This document shows positions 32,800 to 43,928 of a DNA stretch of 64,000 nucleotides, piece after piece; the stretch's first letter is position 1; each line of letters starts with the position of its first letter. The stretch comes from Gonocerus acuteangulatus (lineage: Eukaryota; Arthropoda; Insecta; Hemiptera; Coreidae): NCBI GenBank assembly GCA_946811695.1, contig OX328123.1, positions 155,721,580 to 155,785,579 on the forward strand. The letters run 5' to 3'. The translations under genes were made by a program, and so were the position numbers. The notes below the pieces were generated by a model, which was given only the letters and a program-made list of their open reading frames with translations, was not told where the DNA came from and searched no databases.

Positions 32800-33785
32800 A
32801 CTTCAAGTCTGGCAAATTGATTGTTCCAACTAAGACTCCATGTCTGGCAAGTTGATTGTTCCAGCTAAGACTCCATGTCTGGCAAGTTGATTGTTTCAGC
32901 TGAACTCCATGTCTGGCAAGTTGATTGTTCCAACTAAGGCTCCATGTCTGGCATGTTGATTGTTCCAGCTAAGACTCCATGTCTGGCAAGTTGATTGTTC
33001 CAGCTAAGACTCCATGTCTGGAATGTTGATTGTTCCAACCGAGTTGCCAAGCCTGGCAAGTTGATTGTTCCAACTAAGACTCCATGTCTGGCAAGTTGAT
33101 TGTTCCAGCTAAGACTCCATGTCTGGCAAGTTGACTGTTTCAGCTAAACTCCATGTCTGGCAAGTTGATTGTTCCAACTAAGGCTCCATGTCTGGCATGT
33201 TGATTGTTCCAGCTAAGACTCCATGTCTGGCAAGTTGATTGTTCCAGCTAAGACTCCATGTCTGGAAAGTTGATTGTTCCAACCGAGTTGCCAGGCCTGG
33301 CAAGTTGATTGTTCCAACTAAGACTCCATGTCTGGCAAGTTGATTGTTCCAGCTAAGACTCCATGTCTGGCAAGTTGACTGTTTCAGCTAAACTCCATGT
33401 CTGGCAAGTTGATTGTTCCAACTAAGGCTCCATGTCTGGCATGTTGATTGTTCCAGCTAAGACTCTATGTCTGGCAAGTTGATTGTTCCAGCTAAGACTC
33501 CATGACTGGAAAGTTGATTGTTCCAACCGAGTTGCCAAGCCTGGCAAGTTGATTGTCCCAACTAAGACTCCATGTCTGGCATGTTGATTGTTCCAGGTAA
33601 GACTCCATGTCTGGCAAGTTGATGGTTCCAGCTAAGACTCCATGTCTGGCAAGTTGATTGATCCAACCGAGCTGCCAAGCCTGGCAAGTTTATTGTTTCA
33701 GCTGAGATACCAAGTCTGGCAAGTTGATTGGTCCAACCGAGCTGCCAAGCTTGGCAAGTTGATTGTTCCAGCTGAGACCCCACTA
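32800..33785. repeat. 35-bp minisatellite with 7-mer higher-order repeat
   Basis: About 28 units of CTCCATGTCTGGCAAGTTGA plus TTGTTCCAGCTAAGA. A variant unit, CCAACCGAGTTGCCAAGCC, recurs with its GAGTTG at 33041, 33285 and 33529, giving a 244-bp higher-order period of seven units. The last units (33660-33785) are more diverged. The 73-codon minus-strand ORF across it is an artefact of repetition. Confidence 0.95.
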
Positions 33786-34352
33786 TAAGTGGCTTATTTT
33801 AATTTTCGATACTATATTTATATTGTAAGGAGTAAGCAGAAAGTCTGGCAATAACGTGCCGTCAGAATGAAATGATTACAAAGTTGTGATAAAGGGCTGT
33901 GTCGGATAGCCTAGGAACACGAGATAACAGACCGAGATAAAAATATCCAAGTTTGATAAGACACCGGGGGGGGGGGGGGATGGCTCCCTTTCTGATTTCC
34001 AATTTGTATTCCATATCTACTCAGCCAACACTCCAATATGTCTCCGGCCCAATATACGTCTAGTAACGAAATCTTTTTCCCTTCTTTATTCCAAACAGGT
34101 GTGATTATGAATTGGGACCATGTAGAGATGTCAACGGCGACAATAACCGTCATCTTCCCAATTCTTCGGATTGCATTCTTTCCACGTTTGTAATAATCTC
34201 ATATGATGTACATTTTTCTGAACTTCTATATCTGGAGGGTAATAACTACCTTAGAAGGATATAATACATAGAAGAGAAACTAGGCGTACACTGCTGAAAA
34301 GGGAAAAACCACGATAAACCCCCCTTACAAAAAGTAAGGAACGGTGGGCGCT

Positions 34353-34353
<1 letters not shown>
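33786..34353. other. Intergenic, no gene seen
   Basis: G-run at about 33967-33979. The minus-strand ORF at 33911-34153 has no recognisable domain. Confidence 0.45.

Positions 34354-34355
<2 letters not shown>

Positions 34356-34417
<62 letters not shown>
34356..34417. repeat. (TA)n microsatellite
   Basis: About 31 TA units, then (TTTA)n into the SINE 3' end. Confidence 0.95.
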
Positions 34418-34421
<4 letters not shown>

Positions 34422-34424
34422 TTA

Positions 34425-34640
34425 TTTATTTATTAATGCGTCAGTCCCGTAACGGGCCACGAGTGCCCAGAGGAGAAGATACTTTAGAGGTATCTGCTTC
34501 TTGATCATAATTTTCACTAGGGAGATAGTGTGGTCAGTATTATGCTCCGGCCGCCATTTTCTTCCTTTATAAGTCTGGGGCCCAAATCCAAACCTTCGTC
34601 GAAATTTCGAACTCCGGTTCTCCAAAATATGATTCCACCA
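34425..34640 (-). mobile_element. SINE family B, copy
   Basis: Inverted CAGTCCCGTAACGGGCCACG, GGTATCTGCTTCTTGATC, GATAGTGTGGTCAGTATTAT and GCTCCGGCCG match the 3' half of family B. The head region is replaced or diverged. Confidence 0.65.
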
Positions 34641-34670
34641 CTGGAAGCTGGATATATATATATATATATA

Positions 34671-35215
34671 CAGCACGGGATGAACAGGAACAAAATTGTA
34701 TATGATGTTAATTCAATAAGGCTGTTTATATTCGTAAGAAATTTGTTTGTGTAATCTGTGGTAAAAAGCATAGATTAGAAACTCTTAATATTCTGCTAGA
34801 TAGGTAATATTACTTTATGCTATTTTTTATTGATACTTATATTAATAAATTATTAGCGCGTTTCCATAACATTTTATTTTACTTTTCCCCCCCTGTTTTG
34901 CACGTTGAAGAAACTCTCCATTGTGAGAGTTTATTTAAAGTACGTGTGCCATCCTTTCTGGATACTGCACGTACGTACATATGTGTGTGGGTCATTTTGA
35001 TTTTATAATTAATATAATATTGGATAATAATTATGAAATACAATAAATAAAAACTAACATAAAGAAAAAACAAATAAAGAAAAATAAGTAAATAAAATAT
35101 AATACATACGTAATAAAAGGTAAATGTGTGTAAAATCAGATGATTTCAATGAATTTTTTAAGGTTCAAATATTTAATACATTTTACAAGTAAATCATTGA
35201 ATTGTACAGTAATTG
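34671..35215. other. Intergenic, no gene seen
   Basis: AT-rich with no supportable ORF. Confidence 0.4.
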
Positions 35216-35300
35216 TTTTTTACAGCGTATCAACAACTAGGATATTAGCGCCGGAATTGCGTCGGTCACCCGTTCAGGTACTGGCCATCGGCGATCAACG
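35216..35300 (-). mobile_element. 5S-derived SINE, 5'-truncated copy
   Basis: Minus strand: CCAGTACCTGAACGGGTGACC (5S 3' half), then CCGGCGCTAATATCCTAG, TTGTTG and a GCTGTAAAAAA end. The long ORF at 35140-35448 reads through this and is not a gene. Confidence 0.7.
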
Positions 35301-35731
35301 GCAACCAGTGCTTTCTAGGTGGCTACGGTCGTTGGCAGTAAAGTTAATGCTTTGTATTATTTATTTTGCGGAAAGCTTGCGACGCTTAAATATAGACAAT
35401 ATTGAGGTTACCGACAATGCCTCCATGACACACAACGCTTTACGATAATCTAGTAGAGGATGTAGATGTTGTAGGAATCATTCCGATAGACAACTTGCAG
35501 AAAACCGCACAAAGCAGATTAGAAATGCATGATAATTTTTTAGAGAATTCAAAAGTTGTAGACAGTCGGTTTTCCGACGAAGGTTTCGGGGTTGACATTC
35601 AAGCCTTCAATGCTTTGGAGCAGAGATATAACTGTTCCATGACTTAGATCTCTGAAACTTTGGCAAAAATGTAATTTCAACGGTCAAAAATCCATTCTCA
35701 ATGACCTTTGTTAATTATTTTTACAGATTTC
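35301..35731. other. Intergenic, no gene seen
   Basis: Short, with no motif I recognise. Confidence 0.4.
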
Positions 35732-36305
35732 GGGTCTGTTTGCGAAGAGCGCAACCAGTTACTTTTTAAGTATCTGTCGTGATTTTAATCGGTGACTTTG
35801 CTACTTACTGATAAGCTTACTGATTAGCTTGCTGGTTCTGTGGAGGTTATCTATTACTACTTCACAGGTTATCTAAGGTAAAATCAAATAGGTACCCAAA
35901 CGACAATGTTTATAGCCCAAAAAACAAAAACAAAAGATTTATCCCAAATCAGAAAGGAATATTTATTAATAAAAAGGTAAATGTTATAAAAATCAATGGT
36001 AGTTTGAAGTTTAGGGGCCTCCTCACAATTTTTTTTGTCTGGTGGTTCCATAACGTATTTATATTTTATATTTATTTCGCATTATGGGCATACTTGCTAT
36101 GCGTTCCGCTCGCTAAAGAAGATATCAAAACTCTAGTCAATCCAACTGACTAAAAAGAATTTTATTAATTTTTGCGAGTTGGATTGCCTTGAGTGTTCAA
36201 GGTTACTTTACTACCAGCAACAACCAATATAAATGCGAATGAGTTATGTTATTATTACTACAGATATTTCACAAATAACTGGATCTGCTCTTCGCAAACA
36301 GACCC
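35732..36305 (-). mobile_element. M1 MITE, copy 5
   Basis: Ends GGGTCTGTTTGCGAAGAGC both ways. Perfect 8-bp duplication CAGATTTC (35724-35731 and 36306-36313). Shorter (574 bp) and of the diverged subfamily. Confidence 0.92.
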
Positions 36306-36316
36306 CAGATTTCTAC

Positions 36317-36661
36317 TTAGTTTAGCTTGAATGCGTCTGAATCGGTGTGATTATGATCGTACAAACATTGCCACTCCCGATCTAATTTTAAGGCAACACA
36401 CAAAAACTCTTCAGCCTCCACCATTTGCTGGCTAAAGGAGTGATTTATGTAGGCGGTTAGGCGATAAAGGTTTGGTATGGACCGGGGAACTACTGACCAG
36501 TGGTCAGGACTGACACCCTTGATATATCTCAGTACGAACTTTAGTTCCCTTTTATCGGCCCTCTTGGTCAGTCTTTTCAACGGCTGTTTCCCTATACAAG
36601 TAGCGGTTTCCGAGGCCTTTCTTCCGAGCAGAGGATGGCCTTTGCACAGAAGGCCAACCAA
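36317..36661 (-). CDS. Unrecognised ORF, 114 codons, probably partial
   Basis: Open on the minus strand from about 36661 to TAA at 36317, directly beside M1 copy 5. No ATG at the front; the frame opens at a TTG. The peptide is Lys/Arg-rich at first (LKRLTKRADKRELK), then contains SVVPRSIPNLYRLTAYINH. I do not recognise it. Base composition is closer to coding than its surroundings, so a decayed TE or exon fragment is possible. Low confidence. Confidence 0.25.
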   Translation of the reverse strand: MVGLLCKGHPLLGRKASETATCIGKQPLKRLTKRADKRELKFVLRYIKGVSPDHWSVVPRSIPNLYRLTAYINHSFSQQMVEAEEFLCVALKLDREWQCLYDHNHTDSDAFKLN

Positions 36662-37720
36662 GCAACAATAGAACGGAATGTCATTCTACACAGTCCCCTA
36701 TCAGTTCAGTTTCAGGTAACGGTATGAAAAATATACACGCACAGGAACTTAACGCTACTCCATACAATAGATATCGTTGGTTTGATTTAGAAAGATTACA
36801 ACTAAATCTCCTTCACCTGAGGCGAATTGCAAGATCTTCGCGAAATTTCCAATACTTAAAACAACATATCGTATAGTATTTCTAAAGCGTCACAACTCAA
36901 AAATTGGTTTTATTCACGCCGTCATAGTTATGACTGCAAAATACATGGTAAATATATCTTTATCAACCATCAAAACTGTGTGTAAATAGCTTCAGAGCTT
37001 GTGCAACAGAGGCCACTTGTGTCACCTTTCCGTTCTTAATCCTAATGTCCCTACATAGACAAGAGTGACACATTTTCAGTTGAGTTTAACATTGAGTTGA
37101 ATCACTAGTGCGTTATGTTGTATAACATATGTTGTGTATGTACACTCTTCGAATGAATTTATCATCTTTACGAAAGACTTCACAATTATAGACTATACAA
37201 GATCTTTCCGAACGTGATATATCTCCAGTTTTTCTTGATGCATTAACCAAGTTAGATATTTAACTGGTTCCTATCCTTAGTCGTAGGATTGTCTTTAATT
37301 GTAGACTTCGGTTTACGAACTTTACGTATCACAAACCAGAAGACTAGTTTCTTCGACACTCCAAGAAAACATTTTTGCGTCAAAAACATTGATAGAAGAA
37401 GAAAAGTAGCTGCGGAACACTTCTTTAACACGAACCACTCCATAAAATGCAATAAAACTAAATTTCTAGTCAAGACATCTAACACACGAGAAAGGATTGC
37501 AATCGAAATTGGCAGACATCCTCAAAATTTCAATAGATAAGATGGCTATAGAGAGCAAATTATGAGCGTCCCTCGTACCGCGGAAAAAACGATTTGATTG
37601 GCTGCAAAAGGCGCGGGAAGGGTTGACCAATCAATGATTTTGAAAGGCCGCCTCGAGGTACAAAGGTGACCAGGATGAGTCCTGGCCGCATATGAGTATG
37701 CGGCTCTAGACAAACATTTC
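36662..37720. other. Intergenic, no gene seen
   Basis: ORFs at 37252-37540 lie on both strands across the same bases and carry no motif. Nothing else supportable. Confidence 0.4.
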
Positions 37721-37721
37721 T

Positions 37722-37957
37722 GGGGGGGGGGGCTAATGTAGAATGGGCTTACTGCCGCGCCTTGGGGTGTAGAATCAAATTTTTATAACCAGGCACCTAG
37801 AAATCATTAAGGAAGTACTTGATAAACTAAGAACATACATTAATCACTATTAATTTGCCTAAACAATTTACTTTTCTGACTTAAACGAGAAAGATTGTGA
37901 ATTTTCATTCTGGGGGGCTAAGCCCCCCCCCCAAGCCCTCCTTTAGTCGCCACTGCC
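37722..37957. mobile_element. Foldback with G/C-run ends (G2)
   Basis: Begins with a G-run and GGCTAA, ends TAAGCCCCCCCCCCAAGCC and CTCCTTTAGTCGCC. Of the same general type as 25614-25883 but with an unrelated interior. Confidence 0.5.
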
Positions 37958-38225
37958 AGGACTGAAGAAACACTGAGGAAGCCTGCAGAATATCTGATGG
38001 TTATTAGAACGCAGTCCTATGCAGAAGACCTCAACACATTATGTAACATACTAGAATTATTGCATCCAGATTGTTTTCTGCAGAGTCCGTCCAGTCTAAT
38101 TGCTTGTTCGATAGTATTGCATGGTCCCTGTAATATGATTCGACTGGTTGGTGAATTCGTTCTTTCGTCCCAAATTGGGCACGGTGGTCAAGAGTCCTAA
38201 GTTTTCATGTCCTTGAAACTATTAG
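37958..38225. other. Intergenic, no gene seen
   Basis: A 67-codon ORF (37997-38200) has no motif I recognise. Confidence 0.4.
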
Positions 38226-38353
38226 AGGTTAAGGGACGTCGGACGTGGATGAGTGCCCATCAGGCAAAAATACAGGTTCATTGGACACAATATTAAATGG
38301 TGGCGACCTAGAGATAGCCTGGCGCTAAGAGTCCAGAACTTTAAAAACAAATT
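38226..38353 (+). mobile_element. 5S-derived SINE, diverged copy
   Basis: GGTTAAGGGACGTCGGACGT and ATGAGTGCCCATCAGGC align to the 5S part, then GGTGGCGACCTAGAGATAGC and CTGGCGCTAAGAGTCCAG align to the tail of 27163-27408. Old copy. Confidence 0.65.
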
Positions 38354-39199
38354 AAAATAACAACAGTTAAACGAAAGTTTGGTGATTTAAGACTCGTGCA
38401 TTGCACGTGCAGGAGTTGTTGTTGGGATCTAGAGAAAAGGAGTCATTCATTATACCTGCTCGCTGATCCGAGTAGTTCTCAGTGATCTGTTAGACAGTTT
38501 AACAGGCGGCTGGTTCTGAAGAAAGAGGATCAGAAGAAAGGAACAACATATGGCCTCCCACATCTGCCTATCCAAGCTCTTTTTCTTTTGGGTCTTCTGT
38601 TGTACAGTTTGCTATGCTGGATCCTTCTTTTTTTGTTGGTCTCGAGGATTATATAATTGTTGGGTTCACAAAGGTTGACCTACAGTATGGAAGGAATGTG
38701 TATTTTGCCTCTTTGTCTCTTTAGTCATTACGCATAATATAAATCATATCAGTAAAATAAGAGATTAAAATATATGTACATAATGAACATCTCTTTGTCA
38801 TGGAAAGTAATCTATTAAAGGAACTAGAATAAAATCCTTAGAACTGGGAGATGATTGGAGCTAAAATGGCCCTTATGTAGAGGAAACGACATTATCCATT
38901 GTTGGCGACAGGAAAAAGACCTACTACCTCTATTTCTACAAATGCAAACAAAAAGCACTCCTTTCTCGTTATTAAAGCTCTTTTTACATAAAAAGGAACC
39001 CGGAGGTAAAGGACTAAAAAAACTGAGAAAGCTGTAAACAAAAAGAATCCAATACAAAACTTGAGCACGGGTATCATGCGGACTGATGCGTTACATTTTA
39101 CTTGTTGCAGGTATCGATGAAAGGCTGGATGGCACGATGCAAAGTGGGGCCAAACGACATTTCGTCTTTCAAAAAACGCTGCAGCCTCTAAATCTTAAC
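38354..39199. other. Intergenic, no gene seen
   Basis: Overlapping small ORFs on both strands at 38824-39077 look like chance. Confidence 0.4.
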
Positions 39200-39640
39200 C
39201 AATTACGAATCAGGGAATAGTTGGGATTTGGCTAAAGAAAAACCTCAATACGATTTTTGTAAAAAAAATCTATATTCAGGACGTTTCGGCTACTCTTTGG
39301 TAGCCTTCGTCAGCTAAAATGACAAAAACAGATATTAATACACAGAAAAAAAGTTTATAAGTAAGATAAGTAACAGATCTGTAAATACAATTCAACTTAT
39401 TATAAAAGAACAATTTGTTGTTAAATTATTAGAACAATTAATTTATTAATATAAAGGTAAAGTGAACATTAGTGTATATCTAGAAATTAGTTCTAGAAAA
39501 ACAATAGAAACATAAAAAAAACAATTTTATTGAGGCGTCTACAAGTTAATAGGTGCTAATAATAATATTAATTAATTTTTAACAGAGAAATAAGATACTG
39601 CATACCAATGGAAGTGCCGGGAGGCACCTAATCTTCATGA
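39200..39640 (-). mobile_element. Penelope-derived repeat, family P, copy 2
   Basis: Close match of 3885-4300. Carries the best-preserved type-2 hammerhead-like motif (39275-39319). Ends with AAGTGCCGGGAGGCAC, matching the family P centre. No ORF. Confidence 0.6.
39275..39319 (-). ncRNA. Hammerhead ribozyme-like motif, best type-2 copy
   Basis: Minus strand: TTTTAG, CTGACGA, one unpaired A, stem II GGCTAC-CAAAGA-GTAGCC, GAAAC, GTC, CTGAA. Core positions C3 U4 G5 A6 N7 G8 A9 and G12 A13 A14 are intact. Stem I pairs TTTAG with CTGAA. Stem III is reduced to A-U and C-G with no loop, as reported for small PLE-associated hammerheads that act as dimers. The extra A before stem II departs from the textbook core; activity is untested. 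Confidence 0.6.
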
Positions 39641-40194
39641 TTAACCTATTACAATGCATTTTTTTATTTATTTTTTTTTTTTTTAAAAGGCTAATAAAAT
39701 TTAGAATAACTTTATCTAGACATTTTTTTTGTTTCCCCTGTTTATTAAATTACGTGTAAATGATTCCTGAACTTTCACAATTGAAGATAAAATTATATTT
39801 CATTTTTCATCTAACTTAATATCAGCACTGATATCGCTGAAATTGAGAATACAAATCCTGATTAGTTTTGGAAAAAATTAAAATATATTTTCAAATCATT
39901 CAAAACTCATTTTATTTCAATTAATCTCATTGTTGAATTAAGATAAATTTACGTTCAATTGTAAAATTTAATTTAAGCATTATTAAAATTGCTCCCCTAA
40001 AAAATATTAAAGTTGGAATTCCGTCAACTGAAAGGCTCTTATAATGTTTGTAAAAAATAAAATTATATATTTGTTTATTTTATGAGTTTTATTATTATGA
40101 AAATATTATTGGAATTCGGTCATAGTATCCTAAAAAAACAAAAATTTTAATTAAAAAAGGTTTTTTTACTTGTGGCGACGTTTTGGGGAAATGA
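39641..40194. other. AT-rich, no gene seen
   Basis: Very AT-rich, no ORF above noise. Confidence 0.5.
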
Positions 40195-40255
40195 TTGCAC
40201 ATCCGAGAGGCATATTCAGTCAGGAAACATCAATACGAGTTTTGTAAAAATCAGT

Positions 40256-40299
40256 ATTCAAGACCTTTCGGCTACTCTTTGGTAGCCTTCGTCAGCACT
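40256..40299 (-). ncRNA. Hammerhead-like motif in family P fragment
   Basis: Minus strand CTGACGA, A, GGCTAC-CAAAGA-GTAGCC, GAAAGGTC. C15.2 is changed to G, which breaks the second pair of stem III. Sits in a short family P fragment (about 40195-40310). Confidence 0.45.
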
Positions 40300-40377
40300 A
40301 AATGCCTGGGGGCGAAGGAAGACCATGTAGCAGTTTAGTAAATATAGCTTTGTTTTCCTAGCCGAATTTTAAGGATC

Positions 40378-40740
40378 ACCTTTTCGGCTAACAAAACCAT
40401 GTGTCTGTTGGTTTGTATGTTTGTTTCTAATACAAATCTGCACCGTTTGAATGATTTTGACCTAAATTGGAACACTGGTAGGTCTTGATCCGGGATGTGT
40501 TGTAGGCTAGATCAAAGATGTCTACCAGCTGTCTGCCTGTATGTTTGTTCCTTATACAAATCCACAACGTTTGTGCGATTTTGACCAAACTTGGCACAAA
40601 GGTAGATCTTGATCCGGAACGTTTCGTAGGCTAAGTCAAAAACCTCTACCAGCTGTCTGTCTGTATGTTTGTTCCTTATCCAAATCCACACAGTTAGACT
40701 AATTTTGATCGAACCTGGCACACATTAGATTTTAATATTA
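40378..40740 (+). repeat. 122-bp tandem repeat, about three units
   Basis: Units with GTCTGCCTGTATGTTTGTTC and TTTTGACCAAACTTGGCAC, same family as 9050-9530. Confidence 0.8.
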
Positions 40741-42660
40741 CTTCTTTAGTTTCTAATTTATTTACCCTGACTAAATCTACCTTCGCTTTCCCAGCGGTCA
40801 ACTATCTCCTCTCAATGTAAAATTATTTTTAAAGTTTTGCATTATCTCGCTTGGTAATTGCTTTTTGGTCGGCTTTTACGGATTTTGCCTCTCTCTTGTT
40901 CTTCTTCCTAGTTACGACATACAATTAGCATTGTATTACATAGCGTATTAGTTGTATTGGTGTGTTGATACTTGAATGGAGAGAATTCTGTTGTTCGCTA
41001 GAGTGAGGGACTCTCTCCCACTCATTTGCAATGATAATTAATTTAATGTCGTGTGCCTAGTTTAAATCTCATCAGGGGACGTGCCCTTTTGAGGCTTCCG
41101 AACAGCAAATCCACACTCCCGTAGGAAGGTAACTCCATTACCGAAGGATGTGGGAAAGGGTTGAGAACCGTCAAAAAGAACATTAATTACTTTATAGTCG
41201 ACTAAAGGTGGAATAAATTCAAGGCAATTGTAGGAAAAATTTTAATGATTTTTTGATAAATATTTTGTATATAGGTCCGGTCTTGTGTTCTAATAAAGAC
41301 GCCAGATGAATGATTTGTTCGTTCTTCTCATCAGACATAGGTAAACTAATAACAGCAACAGTTTTAACTATGAAAAGGTCCGTCACGCAGCTGCATAACT
41401 TAATTTCAGAATACTTCAGAAGATAGGTAGTCTACACTGCATAATTTGTTTAAATAAAATATACAGAAAGTATTGGAACACCCATGAATATTTTACTTTT
41501 TTAACATTTGCGAGTAAAATAAGCTACATATATTTTAAATATTCCCTGATAAACAACACCAAACAATGGTATTTGTGGTATTTATTAACATTTTAACAAT
41601 AAAATGCAATATTCTATGCGTAAAAAGTATTGGAACACCTGATTTCTTTACTATTTTTTTTTTCTTTTTCTTTGTCGTTTAAAGGCCAGTCAACCACTAT
41701 TGAGTCGTTTGTGCCTCTTGGTCGGTCCGTTGGTAGCATCGAAAGCAGAGGCAGAGCCCGACGGCCAGCGGGAGGCGGACCGAGCCAAGGTCGAGTAGAG
41801 TCCCCTTGCCAGTTCTACCTTAGTGGCCTGCATCTGGTGACTGGCTGCTAGGTCTATGATATTCTTTACTATTACTATATATATATATCTGTATTCTTCT
41901 TTACTATTGCAGCTGGACTTTGGAAGGGATAAACTCCATATTATTGGTGAACTTAGACCTGAAGGATGGATCGGTGTCTTATGTGTTTGAATGAGATGGT
42001 TTTAGTTTAATTTCTTCATATTGGATCTACAGGATCCACCAAACAAGTTACTCCTCATTATATTTTTTTTTAATGACAAACCTACGTCCGAAATTTTAAT
42101 TTATTCCGTAATAAGTTCTTTCTCTTTTATTATCACTATATTATCATATGTGTTTTCTTTATTGTTTTCTAACATTTCAATCGCCAATGATCCTACAGCA
42201 TTGAGGAAAAATGAATAAATATGTATGTATATAAACTTTCAATACAAAAATTCTTCCAAGAGTGCAACCTCGATAGCAAATTCTTCAGAAAGTGCATACA
42301 TTATATCAACTTCAAAGGAACAAAATTCCTGCTTATTTTATTGAATTGAAGAAATAAATTCAAATTGTACCAATCTTTAAGCTGATAAATGTTTTGCCTT
42401 AATGGCTCTATTCTTCCTCCTGGAAATTCTCCCCATTTTAATCTGACGAGTTTTAATTCACTGAATAAATCATTGAAATTTCCAAAGAGCCCTCGGATTG
42501 GCGGTTTGAAATTCAACGAGCCATTCTTCCGAGACGATCATACCCATTCCTTCCTCGGATTATCATCTGTTCCACATCTCATTGAGCCATTAGCTTTAAA
42601 GGATCGTTCACTTTGGCGTTTTTCTCGGGAAAAGGTACGCTCTATTATTCCACGTTGATT
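40741..42660. other. Intergenic, no gene seen
   Basis: GTATTGGAACACC occurs at 41469-41483 and again at 41627-41639, marking a probable old element. ORFs 41630-41851, 42021-42218 and the opposite-strand pair at 42301-42658 carry no motif I can name. Confidence 0.4.
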
Positions 42661-42800
42661 CGTATACAAACGATTGCCAGGGAATGGTTAGGAATCGGCT
42701 ATGAGAAAACAGAAAAACTTTCGAAAAGATCAGGAAAATCAATATTTCCAACGATTCGGCATGCTCTTTCGGCTAAAATATAAATGAACACAATTGCAAA
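42661..42800 (-). mobile_element. Family P fragment, ribozyme motif lost
   Basis: GGGAATGGTTAGGAATCGGCT and TTTCGGCTAAAATATAAATG flank a decayed core, where the minus strand reads TAGCCGAAAGAGCATGCCG without CTGANGA. Confidence 0.4.
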
Positions 42801-42906
42801 ATAGACTAATCAATCAGTTAACAAAATCATGATAATCGACGGTTTTCATAAACAAGTTGAACAGTAGTTTTACTTGTTTAAGTAAAAACGTATTTCAGAG
42901 GAAACA

Positions 42907-42970
42907 AGCAAAAAGTCCGACGCAGAAACTGCGTCTTCTTAGCGCGTTTCCGTTCTTATCCGTATATAGG
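42907..42970 (+). mobile_element. Element E left end only
   Basis: AAAAAGTCCGACGCAGAAAC, then CTTCTTAGCGCGTTTCC and TTCTTATCCGTAT. It stops where the LINE fragment begins. Confidence 0.5.
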
Positions 42971-42984
42971 CAATCAGGAAACTA

Positions 42985-43440
42985 ATGAATTACTGGTCTA
43001 AGCTGTCATTGATGTCAGATCAGAGGCTGCCTAAACAATGTTTTAATAAACTAAGATTGCTTGATGCAGAGACTCCTGACTTAGGGTATAACTGGGTCTC
43101 ACAAGTCCATACGATAGCTCAACAATATGGATGCTCTCAAGAGTTGAATGCTTTACATCCTAATGGAATGTTGCAGCATATGGATGATATCCTTGAAAAG
43201 ATCCTCAACCACAATTTCTCAACGGACATCAATAGAGCTTTAAAATCAAGTAGTAATCCCATTTACAGAGTGCTAAGTAGCTTTAATCCATTTCAGCCAG
43301 AAACCTTCTAGACATTCAAAATACAACATTGACATTTTAGAAAATTAAGATACATTAGCCGGCTAAGGGTTGGAATCCCTGAAAGTATACAGCTATACCA
43401 AGGAAGTCAACATTTCTCTCTCAAAGCAAATGATCTCTGA
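42985..43440 (+). pseudogene. LINE 3' fragment (post-RT region)
   Basis: 108 codons from 42985 to the TAG at 43309-43311, starting MNYWSKLSLM and continuing LPKQCFNKLRLLD, a pattern found C-terminal to the reverse transcriptase domain in non-LTR retrotransposons (NYW..L........C...L). After a stop, the phase shifts and RYISRLRVGIPES resembles the next conserved block. No RT or endonuclease motifs are present. 25 bp later comes a tail also used by SINE families A and 5S. Clade not assigned. Confidence 0.6.
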
Positions 43441-43464
43441 TCGTTTTGCAAACAGTACATAAAT

Positions 43465-43525
43465 CGGCGCTAATCGCAAGATTTATGTCGATGCGACGTA
43501 AAAAAAAAGAAAAAAAAAGAAAAGT
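43465..43525 (+). mobile_element. SINE/LINE-type 3' tail with poly-A
   Basis: GGCGCTAATCGCAAGATTTA, then TGTCGATGCGACGTAAAAA. It aligns with the SINE A tail GGCGCTAATGACC...GATGCGCCGT and follows the LINE fragment, so it could be that LINE's own 3' end. Confidence 0.5.
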
Positions 43526-43537
43526 AGTCTATACCAC

Positions 43538-43705
43538 CTCATCAATGAATTAAATAAGATCACATAGTTTTTAAAAAATAGTTTATTTTAGGTGTAATAG
43601 GCGTTCAGTTGCCTAAAACTATTCCAAGTTCTAAATTTATATTATTTCATACCCCGGAAATGGTCCCAGCCCCCCCCCCCGAAATTATTTACTATATACG
43701 CCCAT
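43538..43705. mobile_element. Foldback G1-type, truncated copy
   Basis: Interior and right end match 25690-25883, ending CCCCGAAATTATTTACTATA then TACGCCCATG. Left G/C end missing. Confidence 0.65.
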
Positions 43706-43928
43706 GCCTCTGACCTTCAGGCTATTCAAAGTATGTTAAATATAACCAGCATAAAGGAATTGAATCGGCTCTATAATTCATTGGAACAATCTGTAAGAGG
43801 TTTCACTCTCTTATTGTCAATTAGCAGATTCACAATATCAAAACTTTTTGCATGTTTTACTTTTTTGTAGTTTTTTTTTCTATTTCGAAGCGCACAATTA
43901 TAAACATAATTGGATGATACTGATACAT

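Noticed and set aside
32800..33785. CRISPR-like array
   Set aside because: Repeat and spacer cannot be separated; it is a plain tandem minisatellite in a eukaryotic genome.
35140..35448. 102-codon plus-strand ORF
   Set aside because: Runs antisense through a 5S SINE copy; no recognisable domain.
42730..42775. Additional hammerhead
   Set aside because: The flanks match family P but CUGANGA is gone, so it was listed only as an element fragment.
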